Shown: one piece after another, positions 1 through 7,581 of the stretch
How positions within the stretch are numbered: the first letter of the stretch is position 1
How the letters are laid out: each line of letters opens with the position of its first letter
The notes under the pieces: generated by a model
Told to the model about the DNA's origin: nothing
The model's input: only the letters and a program-made list of their open reading frames with translations
Database searches by the model: none
DNA from: Candidatus Cybelea septentrionalis
Lineage (GTDB): Bacteria; Vulcanimicrobiota; Vulcanimicrobiia; Vulcanimicrobiales; Vulcanimicrobiaceae
Length of the DNA: 49,310 bases
Assembly (NCBI GenBank): GCA_003158175.1
Contig: PMHJ01000030.1
Span: forward strand, 1 to 49,310
Direction: 5' to 3'
Translations under genes and position numbers: made by a program

Positions 1-94
1 CCGGTACGCAGACCGGCTGCGAGTCCGCCAGCGCTGCTGTCGGCAGGAGCGCAACAAAAAAGAGCAGCGATGCTGCTCTCGTGAACCTTCGCAT
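1..94 (-). CDS. Secreted or membrane protein, N-terminus only (TrbL-like by position)
   Basis: The ATG at 94 opens a frame that runs off the left edge after 31 codons. The visible residues begin MRRFTRAASLLFFVALL and continue through an Ala-rich stretch to ALADSQ, a typical Sec signal peptide with cleavage after ALA. The start lies 6 bp after the trbJ stop on the same strand. In Ti-type trb operons the order is trbE-trbJ-(trbK)-trbL, so this is probably trbL (VirB6-like inner-membrane channel) or a small trbK-like gene. The function is inferred from order alone; no family motif is visible in this fragment. Confidence 0.55.
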   Translation of the reverse strand, partial: MRRFTRAASLLFFVALLPTAALADSQPVCVP

Positions 95-100
95 CGAACC

Positions 101-808
101 CTACTCGCTCGACTTGTAGTTTTGCTGACTGTCCAGCCACGCGCGCAGCGTCGCGAACTTCACCAGATCGTTCTGCTGCTGCGTCGCAAGGTAGTCGAAC
201 TCACCTTGGACTTGAGCCATCTGGAGCTGCCGGAGTTTTTCGAGCTGCTGCACCTCCTGGATGCTGATCATGTTACCGACCTGCAGCGCCTGCATTTGGC
301 CGACCGAGCCGTTAGAGAGTCCTTGAAGCTGACTGAAGAGTGCATCTTCGTTCTGGAACTGCGTGCTCTGCAGCCCCGCCGACTGCAGCGCCCCTTGCAT
401 GCCGCCCAGCGCGTTGCTCCCCCATTGCGTGTAGGCTTGCGTGTAGTTCGTCGGCACTTCGTATCCGGGGTACATGTGCGTGAACTCGGTGCTGAGGTTC
501 GCATCGCCGTAGCTGATGCTCTGCCCAACCTTAGCGATCTGGGTGAGTGCCTGCAGATCGCCTTGGATTTGTCCCCAGATGCCGTTGGGAAAGTTTCGCA
601 AGCTCTGGACTTCGTAGGCGATCTGCTGAAGCTGATTAGCAATCTGGGTCGCCTGAGAGGTGACGATCTGCAGCGTGTGCAGCTCGGTCAGCGCGTTCTT
701 GACGTAGTTGGCCGCGTCATAGACGGCCACTTGCGCTTGAGCCGGCTGTGCAGGCACGCAGGGAAGCGCCGCCATCAGCGCGATAGCGCGGAAGAGATTT
801 CGTTTCAT
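101..808 (-). CDS. trbJ: P-type conjugative transfer protein TrbJ (VirB5-like)
   Basis: This 235-aa protein starts at the ATG at 808, which has an AAGGAGA ribosome binding site a few bases upstream. The open frame continues further upstream, but the ribosome site and the signal peptide both fix this start. Residues 1-26 form a signal peptide ending in AQA. The rest is Gln- and Leu-rich alpha-helix (VYDAANYVKNALT near residue 30, repeated IANQLQQIAYEVQSL-type heptads), as in TrbJ/VirB5. TrbJ is a periplasmic or pilus-tip component of P-type type IV secretion systems. It lies 10 bp downstream of the trbE remnant and 6 bp upstream of the next gene, so it is part of one trb operon. It looks intact although its upstream partner is broken. 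Confidence 0.85.
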   Translation of the reverse strand: MKRNLFRAIALMAALPCVPAQPAQAQVAVYDAANYVKNALTELHTLQIVTSQATQIANQLQQIAYEVQSLRNFPNGIWGQIQGDLQALTQIAKVGQSISYGDANLSTEFTHMYPGYEVPTNYTQAYTQWGSNALGGMQGALQSAGLQSTQFQNEDALFSQLQGLSNGSVGQMQALQVGNMISIQEVQQLEKLRQLQMAQVQGEFDYLATQQQNDLVKFATLRAWLDSQQNYKSSE

Positions 809-818
809 GGTGGTCTCC

Positions 819-1556
819 TTAAAGAGAAGGTGAGGTGAGCGTTGAAGCGGGTGGTGACAACTCGGCCCACTGCGCGGCCGCATCGCGCAGCCCACGCCGG
901 TACAGCCACTCGGCCGGCCACGTCGCGGGAAAGCGGTCGCGCAGCGTGCGCACGGCCGCGAGGTCGTCGCGACCCGCCGCACCGAGGAAGCTGACTGCAA
1001 TCGGTCCGAGCCTGAGTTCGAAGAGCCGCTTGCCCAGCGGACTGCTGTAGTAGTATTGGCGCTTGGGAACCGCGCGCGCGATCAGCTCGGTCTGGCGCGA
1101 CGACAGCCCCAACGCCTTATATGCGCCGGCCGCGTGTTCGGTCTGGGCCTCGCTGTTGGGTAAGAATATCTTGGTCAGGCACGACTCGATGATGACGTCG
1201 CGAATCGGCGACTCGGTGATGTCGCTGATCGACTGCGTTTCGAGAATAGCGGCGCCATTGCTCTTACGCAGGGTCTTGAGCCACTCGCGAATCTTCTCGC
1301 GAAAGAGCGGATGCGAGAGCGCCAACCACGCTTCCCCGAGCGCAACGATTGCGGGGCGCCCACGCGCCAATCGCCGCGAGATCGTGGAAAGAAGCGGGCG
1401 CCTGGCGTGGAACGCCGGCTCACCCAACCTGCACGTGATCTTCGGCTGGCTGCAGATCGGCGAAATATGGCACATCGGGAGGAATCCGACTGGTGTACCA
1501 AGCTGGGCCGAATACCATCCGCACACCATTAGCGGCGAATACCCTTCGAACAACAC
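819..1556 (-). pseudogene. trbE: Truncated TrbE/VirB4 conjugation ATPase, C-terminal fragment
   Basis: From about residue 58 of this frame (near 1385) the sequence matches the C-terminal end of VirB4/TrbE ATPases: SRRLARGRPAIVALGEAW, then IREWLKTLRKSNGAAILETQS, SDITESPIRDVIIESC, FLPN, and the PKRQYYYSSPLGKRLFEL tail. About 190 residues remain of a protein usually over 800 long; the Walker A half is missing. The Walker B aspartate is replaced, since the motif reads VALGEAW where VALDEAW is expected. Residues before about 55 show no resemblance to the family, so the gene was probably cut by a rearrangement near 1390-1440. The fragment cannot act as an ATPase. Confidence 0.8.
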
Positions 1557-1989
1557 GCTCTACCTCGCGAGCGAAACGCTGAGTCTGCCCGGTGTACCGA
1601 CCACCGGAGTTCCAGGCGCTGGCGTCTTTCGAAAACACGACGAGCAGCGGCGCCTTACGGCTCCAAACGCAAGCCGAAGCAAGTGGAGGCTTCCGGCGTG
1701 GTTCGACCCACATCGAACCGACAACGCATTGACCTATCATCCACGTATTTCCACGGAGCCTGGGTCAGCGACGACCAAAGCGCGAGCGGCGCAATGGCGT
1801 GTCTTCGATTCGCATGTCGAACTCGACACCGTCGGGAAGGGACAGGAATTCGTCTTCGGTACGGACGTTTATCCGGAAGCGTTGGGTTGGTTCGCAGCAA
1901 TGTGCGGGTGCCTATCGGATTCCGGGGTCGGGGTCAGCGCGAAGCATGTCCAAACACACCAAGACCCGTGCCTGCGCCGATCGGGCGCC
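1557..1989. other. Spacer with no recognisable gene between trb remnants and the direct repeat
   Basis: Several frames are open here on both strands, as expected at this GC content, but none shows a family signature. A minus-strand frame at 1420-1740 (106 codons) is the most protein-like and overlaps the 5' end of the broken trbE; I could not assign it. The stretch is probably internal element DNA joined to the conjugation remnant by deletion. Confidence 0.4.
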
Positions 1990-2156
1990 TGACGACCATT
2001 TGACGACCATTCTCGCAGAAAAGCGCGGAAATTCGCGGAAACTTCTGGAAATCCGGAATGCCGGCAAACCTCGATGGCTATGAGGCTTTGCGCCTTTTGC
2101 GGGCCTTTTTCGTGGAAGCGCCTTTTGCCTCGGAATCACTTCGCATGTAAGGGGTC
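1990..2156 (+). repeat. 167-bp direct repeat, copy 1
   Basis: This stretch recurs at 6286-6452 with no length difference and about nine substitutions by eye (roughly 95% identity). It opens with a tandem 11-mer, TGACGACCATT twice, contains TTTTGCGGGCCTTTTTCG, and runs into the tRNA-like core CTTCGCATGTAAGGGGTC. It is the subterminal end of an integrative element next to its attachment site, and the tandem 11-mers could be integrase or excisionase arm sites. Confidence 0.85.
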
Positions 2157-2184
2157 TGGGGTTCGAGTCCCCACATCTCCACCA
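2139..2184 (+). other. Attachment-site-like 3' half of tRNA-Ala(CGC)
   Basis: The sequence starts inside an anticodon loop, TTCGCAT (U33, anticodon CGC at 2142-2144, A37). It continues with a GGGTC-type variable loop, a perfect T arm (TGGGG-TTCGAGT-CCCCA) and the acceptor strand CATCTCC, then A and CCA (2182-2184). A matching 5' strand GGGGATG would give the G3:U70 pair typical of tRNA-Ala (and of tmRNA). No 5' half precedes it, so it is not a functional tRNA. Integrative elements often duplicate a tRNA gene from the anticodon loop to the 3' end. This is therefore the distal attachment site of an element lying to its left, with the intact tRNA expected outside the window. A tmRNA 3' end is the alternative reading. 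Confidence 0.75.
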
Positions 2185-2335
2185 AAAGACTAGCGGCAAT
2201 TCTCACGCCGCCACAGCCGTTTTCGTTGGGTGCAGTGGTCCGAGCAGCATCGTGCCGCAAACGCCGGCGCAGATTACGTTGCGGCCGGAGAGCGGCGGCG
2301 CGTTCAGCGGTGCGGCCGCCTCGCTGCAAATGGTC

Positions 2336-2364
2336 GGGCCGAAATCTCATAAAGATTCCGGCCC
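2336..2364 (-). terminator. Hairpin downstream of the HAF-repeat lipoprotein gene
   Basis: Twelve-base arms (GGGCCGAAATCT and AGATTCCGGCCC on the plus strand) flank a 5-nt loop. In minus-strand RNA the single mismatch becomes a G-U pair, so the hairpin suits the gene ending at 2382. No U-tract follows, so it may act as a 3' stabiliser. Between the tRNA remnant and this hairpin, a plus-strand frame (about 2222-2380) reads FVGCSGPSSIVPQTP, like a lipoprotein start whose N-terminus was cut at the att site. This is only suggestive. Confidence 0.45.
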
Positions 2365-2381
2365 TCGTTTAGAACCGTAGA

Positions 2382-3614
2382 CTAGTGGGCCGGGATTGCC
2401 AGATAGCCGTGGAGCTTCCCGCTCGAGTCGAGCGCGATTCCGATGATCTCACCATGGTCGTTGATCGAGCACGCAGTCATGAGATACAACGGAGTTGTAC
2501 CGGATACCAGGGTGTTGAGATCGACGAGCTTGCCGCTCTGACGCAAGAACGCCCGAATGATGCTGAAAGACCCGTTTGCCGAAAGGCCGACGATTTGGCC
2601 GGCATGGTTGATGCCGAGGCCGACACTGTAGGTATCGTGATCTACCTTGTCCTTGACGGTGCCGAGGTCGCGCATCTTCGTTGCGGCGGTCCACAGGAAC
2701 GCATGCGATGTCTGGTCGCCGGTCAGATCCGAACTGCCTACCACCGCGTTACGATCGTTGATAGCGTGCGCGAAGTTGTTGAGCTTTCCGCCAAGACTGC
2801 CGAGATCGGTCGCGACACCGTTTTGCCAGAGCAGCGCATGGACCGGCTGAAAGTTCCATAGCCATATCGGATTGAAGGCAGCGCAGGTTCCCGACGATCC
2901 GACGACCGTGCCCGCGTCGTTGATGGCCAGCGCAACGCCTTCCGGATCGTGTCGTGTCGGCAGGGCCTGGATTGCACCGTCGGACCACACAACCGGTTTA
3001 AACTGATATTGCTGCGGCGACGGACAGCTCGAGTCGATTGTTTTATTTTCGGCATACCCGACAATTGTGCCGCCGGTGTTGATCTGTGTCGCAACACCGT
3101 TGACGCCGCCCAATGTCTCGAGCGCCGACATCTTGCCGCTTTGCCAAACGAACGGAACGCAGGGCGTCGCCGAGGACGAGAAACCCATCGCCTCCCACCC
3201 GCAGAAATCTTCCGTCGTAGAAAGCGTGCTGGAGACGAGTTCCGCATCTCCGGCGGATTGGCCGGAGTCATTCACCCCGTATCCAAAGCTGTTGCCTCCA
3301 AGGCCAGGCTTCCCGATGTCCACCCTTTTCCCGCGGTGCCAAAGAACGGCGTGCTCGGCCTTCCCGACGCCCGCGGCTCCGCTGATCCAGCCGCTGTTGC
3401 TGACCACGATCGGCTGACCGGGCTGGTTGGCGTTCTGCCCGACGACGCCGAGATCTCGAATGGTGAACTGAGTCGCACTCACATCGACTCGTTGGGCCGG
3501 CTTATCGTACATGGGCGTTAGCGATGCCCCTTGGCCGGCGCAGCCCGCAAATGCCGTGACGAGGTACGCGATGCCGGCCGTGCCATTAAATGACCGCTGC
3601 ATTTTAGATTTCAC
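2382..3614 (-). CDS. HAF-repeat lipoprotein
   Basis: This 410-aa protein starts at the GTG at 3614, four bases after an AGGAGG; an in-frame ATG at 3602 is possible but badly spaced. A short hydrophobic segment ends at a lipobox-like AFAGC with Cys25. The body carries extracellular HAF-type repeats: HAVLWHRGKRVDIG, HALLWQNGVATDLGSLGG and HAFLWTAATKMRDLG, each followed by an INDxGxxVG motif such as AINDAGTVVG and SINDHGEIIG. Such proteins are secreted or surface-attached and form propeller-like folds; their ligands are unknown. The gene is divergent from the winged-helix regulator at 3727 across 112 bp, so the two may share control. Confidence 0.85.
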   Translation of the reverse strand: MKSKMQRSFNGTAGIAYLVTAFAGCAGQGASLTPMYDKPAQRVDVSATQFTIRDLGVVGQNANQPGQPIVVSNSGWISGAAGVGKAEHAVLWHRGKRVDIGKPGLGGNSFGYGVNDSGQSAGDAELVSSTLSTTEDFCGWEAMGFSSSATPCVPFVWQSGKMSALETLGGVNGVATQINTGGTIVGYAENKTIDSSCPSPQQYQFKPVVWSDGAIQALPTRHDPEGVALAINDAGTVVGSSGTCAAFNPIWLWNFQPVHALLWQNGVATDLGSLGGKLNNFAHAINDRNAVVGSSDLTGDQTSHAFLWTAATKMRDLGTVKDKVDHDTYSVGLGINHAGQIVGLSANGSFSIIRAFLRQSGKLVDLNTLVSGTTPLYLMTACSINDHGEIIGIALDSSGKLHGYLAIPAH

Positions 3615-3726
3615 AACTCCTCCTTAGTTCGAACAGGTCGATGGACGGCAGCGTACCGAAACGGCCGGTGCGAAGTCTTTGCAAAACGAATGATTATTTC
3701 TGATGATTTCTCGCGGTAGGCGCTAA

Positions 3727-6087
3727 ATGTACGAGTTCGGGCCGTTCCGCCTCGATTCGGAGAGGGAGTTGCTGTTCCGCGAAGGCGAACCGGTGGCGAT
3801 CGCGCCCAAGGCGCTACAGATTCTGCTGGTGCTGATCCGCCGCGCCAAGCAGCTCGTGACGAAGGACGAGCTGATGCAGGCCATCTGGCCCGATACGCTC
3901 GTGGAAGAGGGCAACCTCAGCCGTAACATCTTCCTTCTGCGCAAAGCGCTCGGAGAAGGCCCGCAGGATCGCCAATACATCGTTACGGTCGCGAGGCGCG
4001 GCTACCGGTTCGCGCAGGACGTGCGGCTGGTGGCAGAGGGTGCGGTTACCGGCGTCGCCGCGCAGCCGGAACTGGCGTGGCGATGGGGATGGATAGCCGC
4101 CGCGACGCTATCGTTGATTGCCGCCGCCGGCGGCGCGTACGTGGTTCTATCTCAGCGCGCGGCGGCGATTGGTGAGGCACGCACGGTTGTCCTCGCCGAT
4201 TTCGAAAACTCTACGCGCGATCCGATTTTTGACGGCACCTTACGTCAGGGCCTCGCCGTCCAGCTCGAACAATCTCCGAACCTGAGCCTAATTGGCGACG
4301 AGCGAGTCCGGCAAACGCTTCGCCTGATGCTCAAGCCGGCCGATACACGACTGACGCCGGAGATTGCCGAGCAAGTCTGCAAACGCACGAACAGCGCCCT
4401 CGCTTTGGAAGGTTCCATCGCGAGTCTCGGCCGCCAATACGTCCTTGGGTTGAAAGTCGTCAACTGCGCTAGCGGCGAGACGCTCGATCAAGAGCAGGTC
4501 CAGGTTCTTCGGAAAGAAGACGTGCTTCATGGCCTGAGCACGATGGCGGCCAACTTCCGAATTCGCGCCGGCGAATCTGCAAGCACCCTCAACGAATACA
4601 ACACGCCGCTCGAACTTGCAACGACCCCTTCATTGGACGCGCTGCGAAATTACAGCGCCGGCATCGCGATCATGGGCCGCGGCGAGTTCCGCGCATCCAT
4701 GCCGCTGTTTGAGCGCGCCATCGCCATCGACCCGAAGTTTGCCGCGGCGTACTATCTCCTGGGTATTGCATACGAACAAGTCGGAGACACGGCGCGCAGC
4801 GCCGAGTACGCAAAACGCGCTTTCAGCTTCGTCGACCGTACCTCCGAACCGGAACGGATCGCCATAACCGCCTACTATTACAGGTTCACCGGTGAGTGGG
4901 AGAAGGAAATCGCAGTATGGCAGTTAGCGGCGCACTATCGGCCAACTTGGGATCCGCATAATCAATTGGCCGTCACGTACATCGACTTGGGGCAGTTCGA
5001 ACAAGGGTTGAACGAAGCGCTTCTCGCCGCCCGCTTGCAACCCGACGTCGAAGCGCCGTATCGCCGGCAACTGGACGCCTATATGTGCCTCGATCGCCTA
5101 CCAGAAGCGGACGCGGTCGCAGCGAAAGTGCGGACGCTAGGCATCGACGGGTCACGAATCCATCAACGCTTCCTCGAGTTAGCATATCTCGAGGACGATC
5201 AGATGGCGGTCGCGCGAGAGATTCGCTGGTTTGCAGGCAAGCCCGAAGAGTACCTGAGCTTCGGTTTGCAGGCGGCAAATCTGAATATGCACGGGCAGCG
5301 GCGTGCATCGCACGAGCAGTATGAGTTCGCTGCAGATACGGCACGGCGCCAGGGACTTGGATACGTCGCCGATGAGTTCGAGGAGGCCGATGCGCGTGCA
5401 GACGCACTTTCGGGCCGCTGCGTGACCGTGCGCCGGCTCGGACGTCCCGCCTTGGCACTTGCGCTATGCGGCGATACCCCCGATGCCGAAAAACTCGCTG
5501 CGGAGAGTTCCCGACGCTATCCGAACGGGACGATCTGGAATGCGGTGCAGTTGCCCGAGATCGAAGCCGCGTTCGCACTCGACCGCAACGAACCGGCAAA
5601 AGGCATCGACCTGTTGGAATCCGCATTGCCGTACGAACGCGCCTACCCCGACGCGATCTACGTGCGCGGACTGCTCTACCTCAAAATGCGTCGGGGCACG
5701 GAAGCAGTCGCGGAGTTTCGAAAGATCGCGGAACACCAAGGCGCGAGCTGGGGAGCGACTTGGGCTCAACCAAACTGGGGACAGTATTATGCACTGGCGT
5801 GGTTGGGGATGGCGCGCGGCTACGCCCTTGCGCGTGATGTCCCTAAAGCCGAAAGCGCGTTCGAAAGATTTTTCGCGTTGTGGAACGAGGCCGATGCAGA
5901 CGTTCCGGCTTTGGTGCAGGCCAAAGCCGAATACGCGAAACTGAAAGGCGTTTACCGGCTTCGCTCCGGTAGCGACGCCCATCGTGCTTTGGTCGTGCGC
6001 GCGAGCGTAGACGACGTGACAGCTGGCGTTGGTGATGCGCACGAGCGGATAGTTCGTCGCTGTTCGCTCTTCGTCGCCGAAGTCTAG
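3727..6087 (+). CDS. Membrane-anchored winged-helix transcriptional regulator with TPR domain
   Basis: This 786-aa protein has an OmpR/CadC-type winged helix at residues 1-98 (FGPFRLDSERELLFREGE, LVTKDELMQAIWPDTLVEEGNLSRNIFLLRKALG, YIVTVARRGYRFA). One membrane helix follows at about 119-141. The C-terminal part begins with a VVLADFENSTRDPIFDGTLR segment that these regulators share with TPR-linked kinases, then about ten TPR-like helical pairs to the end. The layout matches CadC/ToxR-like one-component regulators that sense outside or at the membrane and bind DNA without a phosphorelay. A weak AGG site precedes the ATG. It is divergent from the HAF lipoprotein and followed at once by a terminator. 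The last 40 residues look less conserved and may be a run-on. Confidence 0.88.
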   Translation: MYEFGPFRLDSERELLFREGEPVAIAPKALQILLVLIRRAKQLVTKDELMQAIWPDTLVEEGNLSRNIFLLRKALGEGPQDRQYIVTVARRGYRFAQDVRLVAEGAVTGVAAQPELAWRWGWIAAATLSLIAAAGGAYVVLSQRAAAIGEARTVVLADFENSTRDPIFDGTLRQGLAVQLEQSPNLSLIGDERVRQTLRLMLKPADTRLTPEIAEQVCKRTNSALALEGSIASLGRQYVLGLKVVNCASGETLDQEQVQVLRKEDVLHGLSTMAANFRIRAGESASTLNEYNTPLELATTPSLDALRNYSAGIAIMGRGEFRASMPLFERAIAIDPKFAAAYYLLGIAYEQVGDTARSAEYAKRAFSFVDRTSEPERIAITAYYYRFTGEWEKEIAVWQLAAHYRPTWDPHNQLAVTYIDLGQFEQGLNEALLAARLQPDVEAPYRRQLDAYMCLDRLPEADAVAAKVRTLGIDGSRIHQRFLELAYLEDDQMAVAREIRWFAGKPEEYLSFGLQAANLNMHGQRRASHEQYEFAADTARRQGLGYVADEFEEADARADALSGRCVTVRRLGRPALALALCGDTPDAEKLAAESSRRYPNGTIWNAVQLPEIEAAFALDRNEPAKGIDLLESALPYERAYPDAIYVRGLLYLKMRRGTEAVAEFRKIAEHQGASWGATWAQPNWGQYYALAWLGMARGYALARDVPKAESAFERFFALWNEADADVPALVQAKAEYAKLKGVYRLRSGSDAHRALVVRASVDDVTAGVGDAHERIVRRCSLFVAEV

Positions 6088-6090
6088 GCA

Positions 6091-6131
6091 GAGCAGGTCC
6101 CTTGAAGAAGGCGTCTGCTCCTTTCCTTTTT
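6091..6131 (+). terminator. Probable intrinsic terminator
   Basis: GAGCAG (6091-6096) pairs with CTGCTC (6115-6120), with an inner CCTT-GAAG-AAGG hairpin, followed by CTTTCCTTTTTCT. It begins 3 bp after the stop of the winged-helix/TPR gene. From here to the repeat at 6286 I see no gene. Confidence 0.55.
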
Positions 6132-6285
6132 CTACTCGGCTTTGGGGCGCTGCGCCTGGGTGACGGTTTGCCGCCCTGTTTATGGGATACTCTGGCGCGA
6201 TAGCCTTACCCGGCGCCAGCGCGATGTATCCGAGGGCGAGCCCGATCGCCGATGCTCATCATGGGGCGCCTAACGTCTGTGATGT

Positions 6286-6452
6286 TGACGACCATTTGAC
6301 GACCATTCTCGCAGAAAGGCGTGGAAAGTCGCGGAAACTTCTGGAAATCTGGAATGCCGAAAAACCTCGATGGCTATGCGGCTTTGCGCCTTTTGCGGGC
6401 CTTTTTCGTGGAAGCGCCTTTTGCCCCAGAATCACTTCGCATGTAAGGGGTC
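6286..6452 (+). repeat. 167-bp direct repeat, copy 2, running into a decayed tRNA-Ala attachment core
   Basis: This copy matches 1990-2156 over its full length, including the tandem TGACGACCATT and the CTTCGCATGTAAGGGGTC core. Past 6452 the T arm that is perfect in copy 1 is damaged here (GGGGCCGAGTCGCCC), and the CCA end is absent. It is best read as an older or degraded attachment site of the same element family. No coding sequence is visible between the end of the regulator at 6087 and the HAD gene at 6628. Confidence 0.8.
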
Positions 6453-6550
6453 GGGGCCGAGTCGCCCGATGCCGCAAGATGGAAAGCTCCAATTAGCCCG
6501 GATTCTCCAGATAAAATGCTAAAACACAGATCTTACCCTACGATCCCCGT

Positions 6551-6600
6551 CGTGACGTAATCCGTGACTAAATCGTGACCAAATCGGGCATTTGGTCACG
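6551..6600. repeat. CGTGAC iterons plus a perfect 11-bp inverted repeat
   Basis: CGTGAC occurs at 6551, 6563 and 6574 (12- and 11-bp steps). The last copy begins a perfect inverted repeat, CGTGACCAAAT / ATTTGGTCACG, with a 5-nt spacer CGGGC (6574-6600). Evenly phased short repeats beside an attachment-site remnant fit arm-type integrase sites or a repressor operator. The palindrome also lies 28 bp past the stop of the minus-strand HAD gene and could form a hairpin in its 3' end, but no U-tract is obvious. Confidence 0.6.
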
Positions 6601-6627
6601 GACGTTTTCGGGTTTGTCGATTCTACC

Positions 6628-7581
6628 TTACGGAGTCTCGAATGGGAACAACCGATTCCAGTCGCTCTTCATACTGACGACTACCCATCCTTTGGCTTTA
6701 GCAGTATCTGCGAGCGCCTGTGTGAACGCTCCGAACTTTGTGTCGGCGTGGGCGCTGCCAGGCCCGTAAGCATACTCACGCTCCTCGTCGTCGTGCAGGA
6801 CGAGAGTCATCAGGCGCGCTCCGCCGCCCGATTGAGCGTATTCAAGCATCTCTTTGTCTCCGGTGCTGTTGCCAAATGCTGCCAACGGTTGTCGTCCCAA
6901 GAAGAGATAAATGTCCTGAGGCTTGCCCGCATTGTCGTTGAACAGCAATACCTTTGGAGAACGCATGAGGATAGCCGCGCCGTCCGTATCGTAGTCAAAC
7001 TGCGATTCGAGGGATGAACCAATGACTTGCTCGGGCGGCGTTCCATAAACGGCCTCGGCGTAGGCTCGGACGAACGCTTGCCCTCCGCCGGTTACGAGAT
7101 AATTTTTGAAACCATTGGCCTCAAGATAGCGCATAACTTCGAGCATGGGCTGATAGATTAGATCGGTATAGGGCCGATTCCACCTGGAATGTCTTGCCTG
7201 AGCCATCCAGGTCCCGACGGTGTGCTCGAAGTCGTCGGTGGTCATTCCCGCGTGCGTGGCCGCTACGACCGTCAGCAGGTCGTTCATTGTCAACTTCGCG
7301 ATTGTTCCCATGTCTGCGGTAAGTGCAGACTTGAACGGTTCGGTGGATTTCCATTCGGGATGTTGCGGTGCGAGTTGCAGAAGTCGGTCCAGCGCGAACG
7401 CGAGTTGCGTAAACATCGGATGCTCGACCCACAGCGTGCCATCTTGGTCGAATGTAGCGATGCGGTGCTTCTCGGGGACGAACTGCGGGCTGGCGGGGTC
7501 GGTCGTCGCTTGAACGAACGCCACGATTGCCGCTTTTGCCGCACCGTCGTTCCAGGATGGGAGGGCGTCAATCTTTGTCAT
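6628..7581 (-). CDS. HAD-superfamily phosphatase
   Basis: This 317-aa protein starts at the ATG at 7581, which forms an ATGA overlap with the stop of the 2H-phosphoesterase gene; a second ATG at 7593 would add four residues. HAD motif I is FDQDGTLWVEHP (Asp45 nucleophile, Asp47), motif II is the Thr in LVTGGGQAFV, and motif IV is GNSTGDKEML. The cap region after motif I is helical, as in class I HAD enzymes. There is no signal peptide, so it is cytoplasmic. Proteins of this type are usually annotated as HAD hydrolases or non-specific phosphatases; the substrate is unknown. Translational coupling to the 2H enzyme suggests that the two act on one pathway. Confidence 0.85.
   Translation of the reverse strand: MTKIDALPSWNDGAAKAAIVAFVQATTDPASPQFVPEKHRIATFDQDGTLWVEHPMFTQLAFALDRLLQLAPQHPEWKSTEPFKSALTADMGTIAKLTMNDLLTVVAATHAGMTTDDFEHTVGTWMAQARHSRWNRPYTDLIYQPMLEVMRYLEANGFKNYLVTGGGQAFVRAYAEAVYGTPPEQVIGSSLESQFDYDTDGAAILMRSPKVLLFNDNAGKPQDIYLFLGRQPLAAFGNSTGDKEMLEYAQSGGGARLMTLVLHDDEEREYAYGPGSAHADTKFGAFTQALADTAKAKGWVVVSMKSDWNRLFPFETP

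Noticed and set aside
1063-1992. Plus-strand frame of 309 codons
   Set aside because: It lies over the trbE fragment in the wrong frame and has no family resemblance or ribosome site.
1912-2199. Minus-strand frame with CGDSNPRPLTCEV near its start
   Set aside because: This peptide is the well-known false translation of tRNA T arms and attachment sites; the DNA is the 167-bp repeat and tRNA 3' half.
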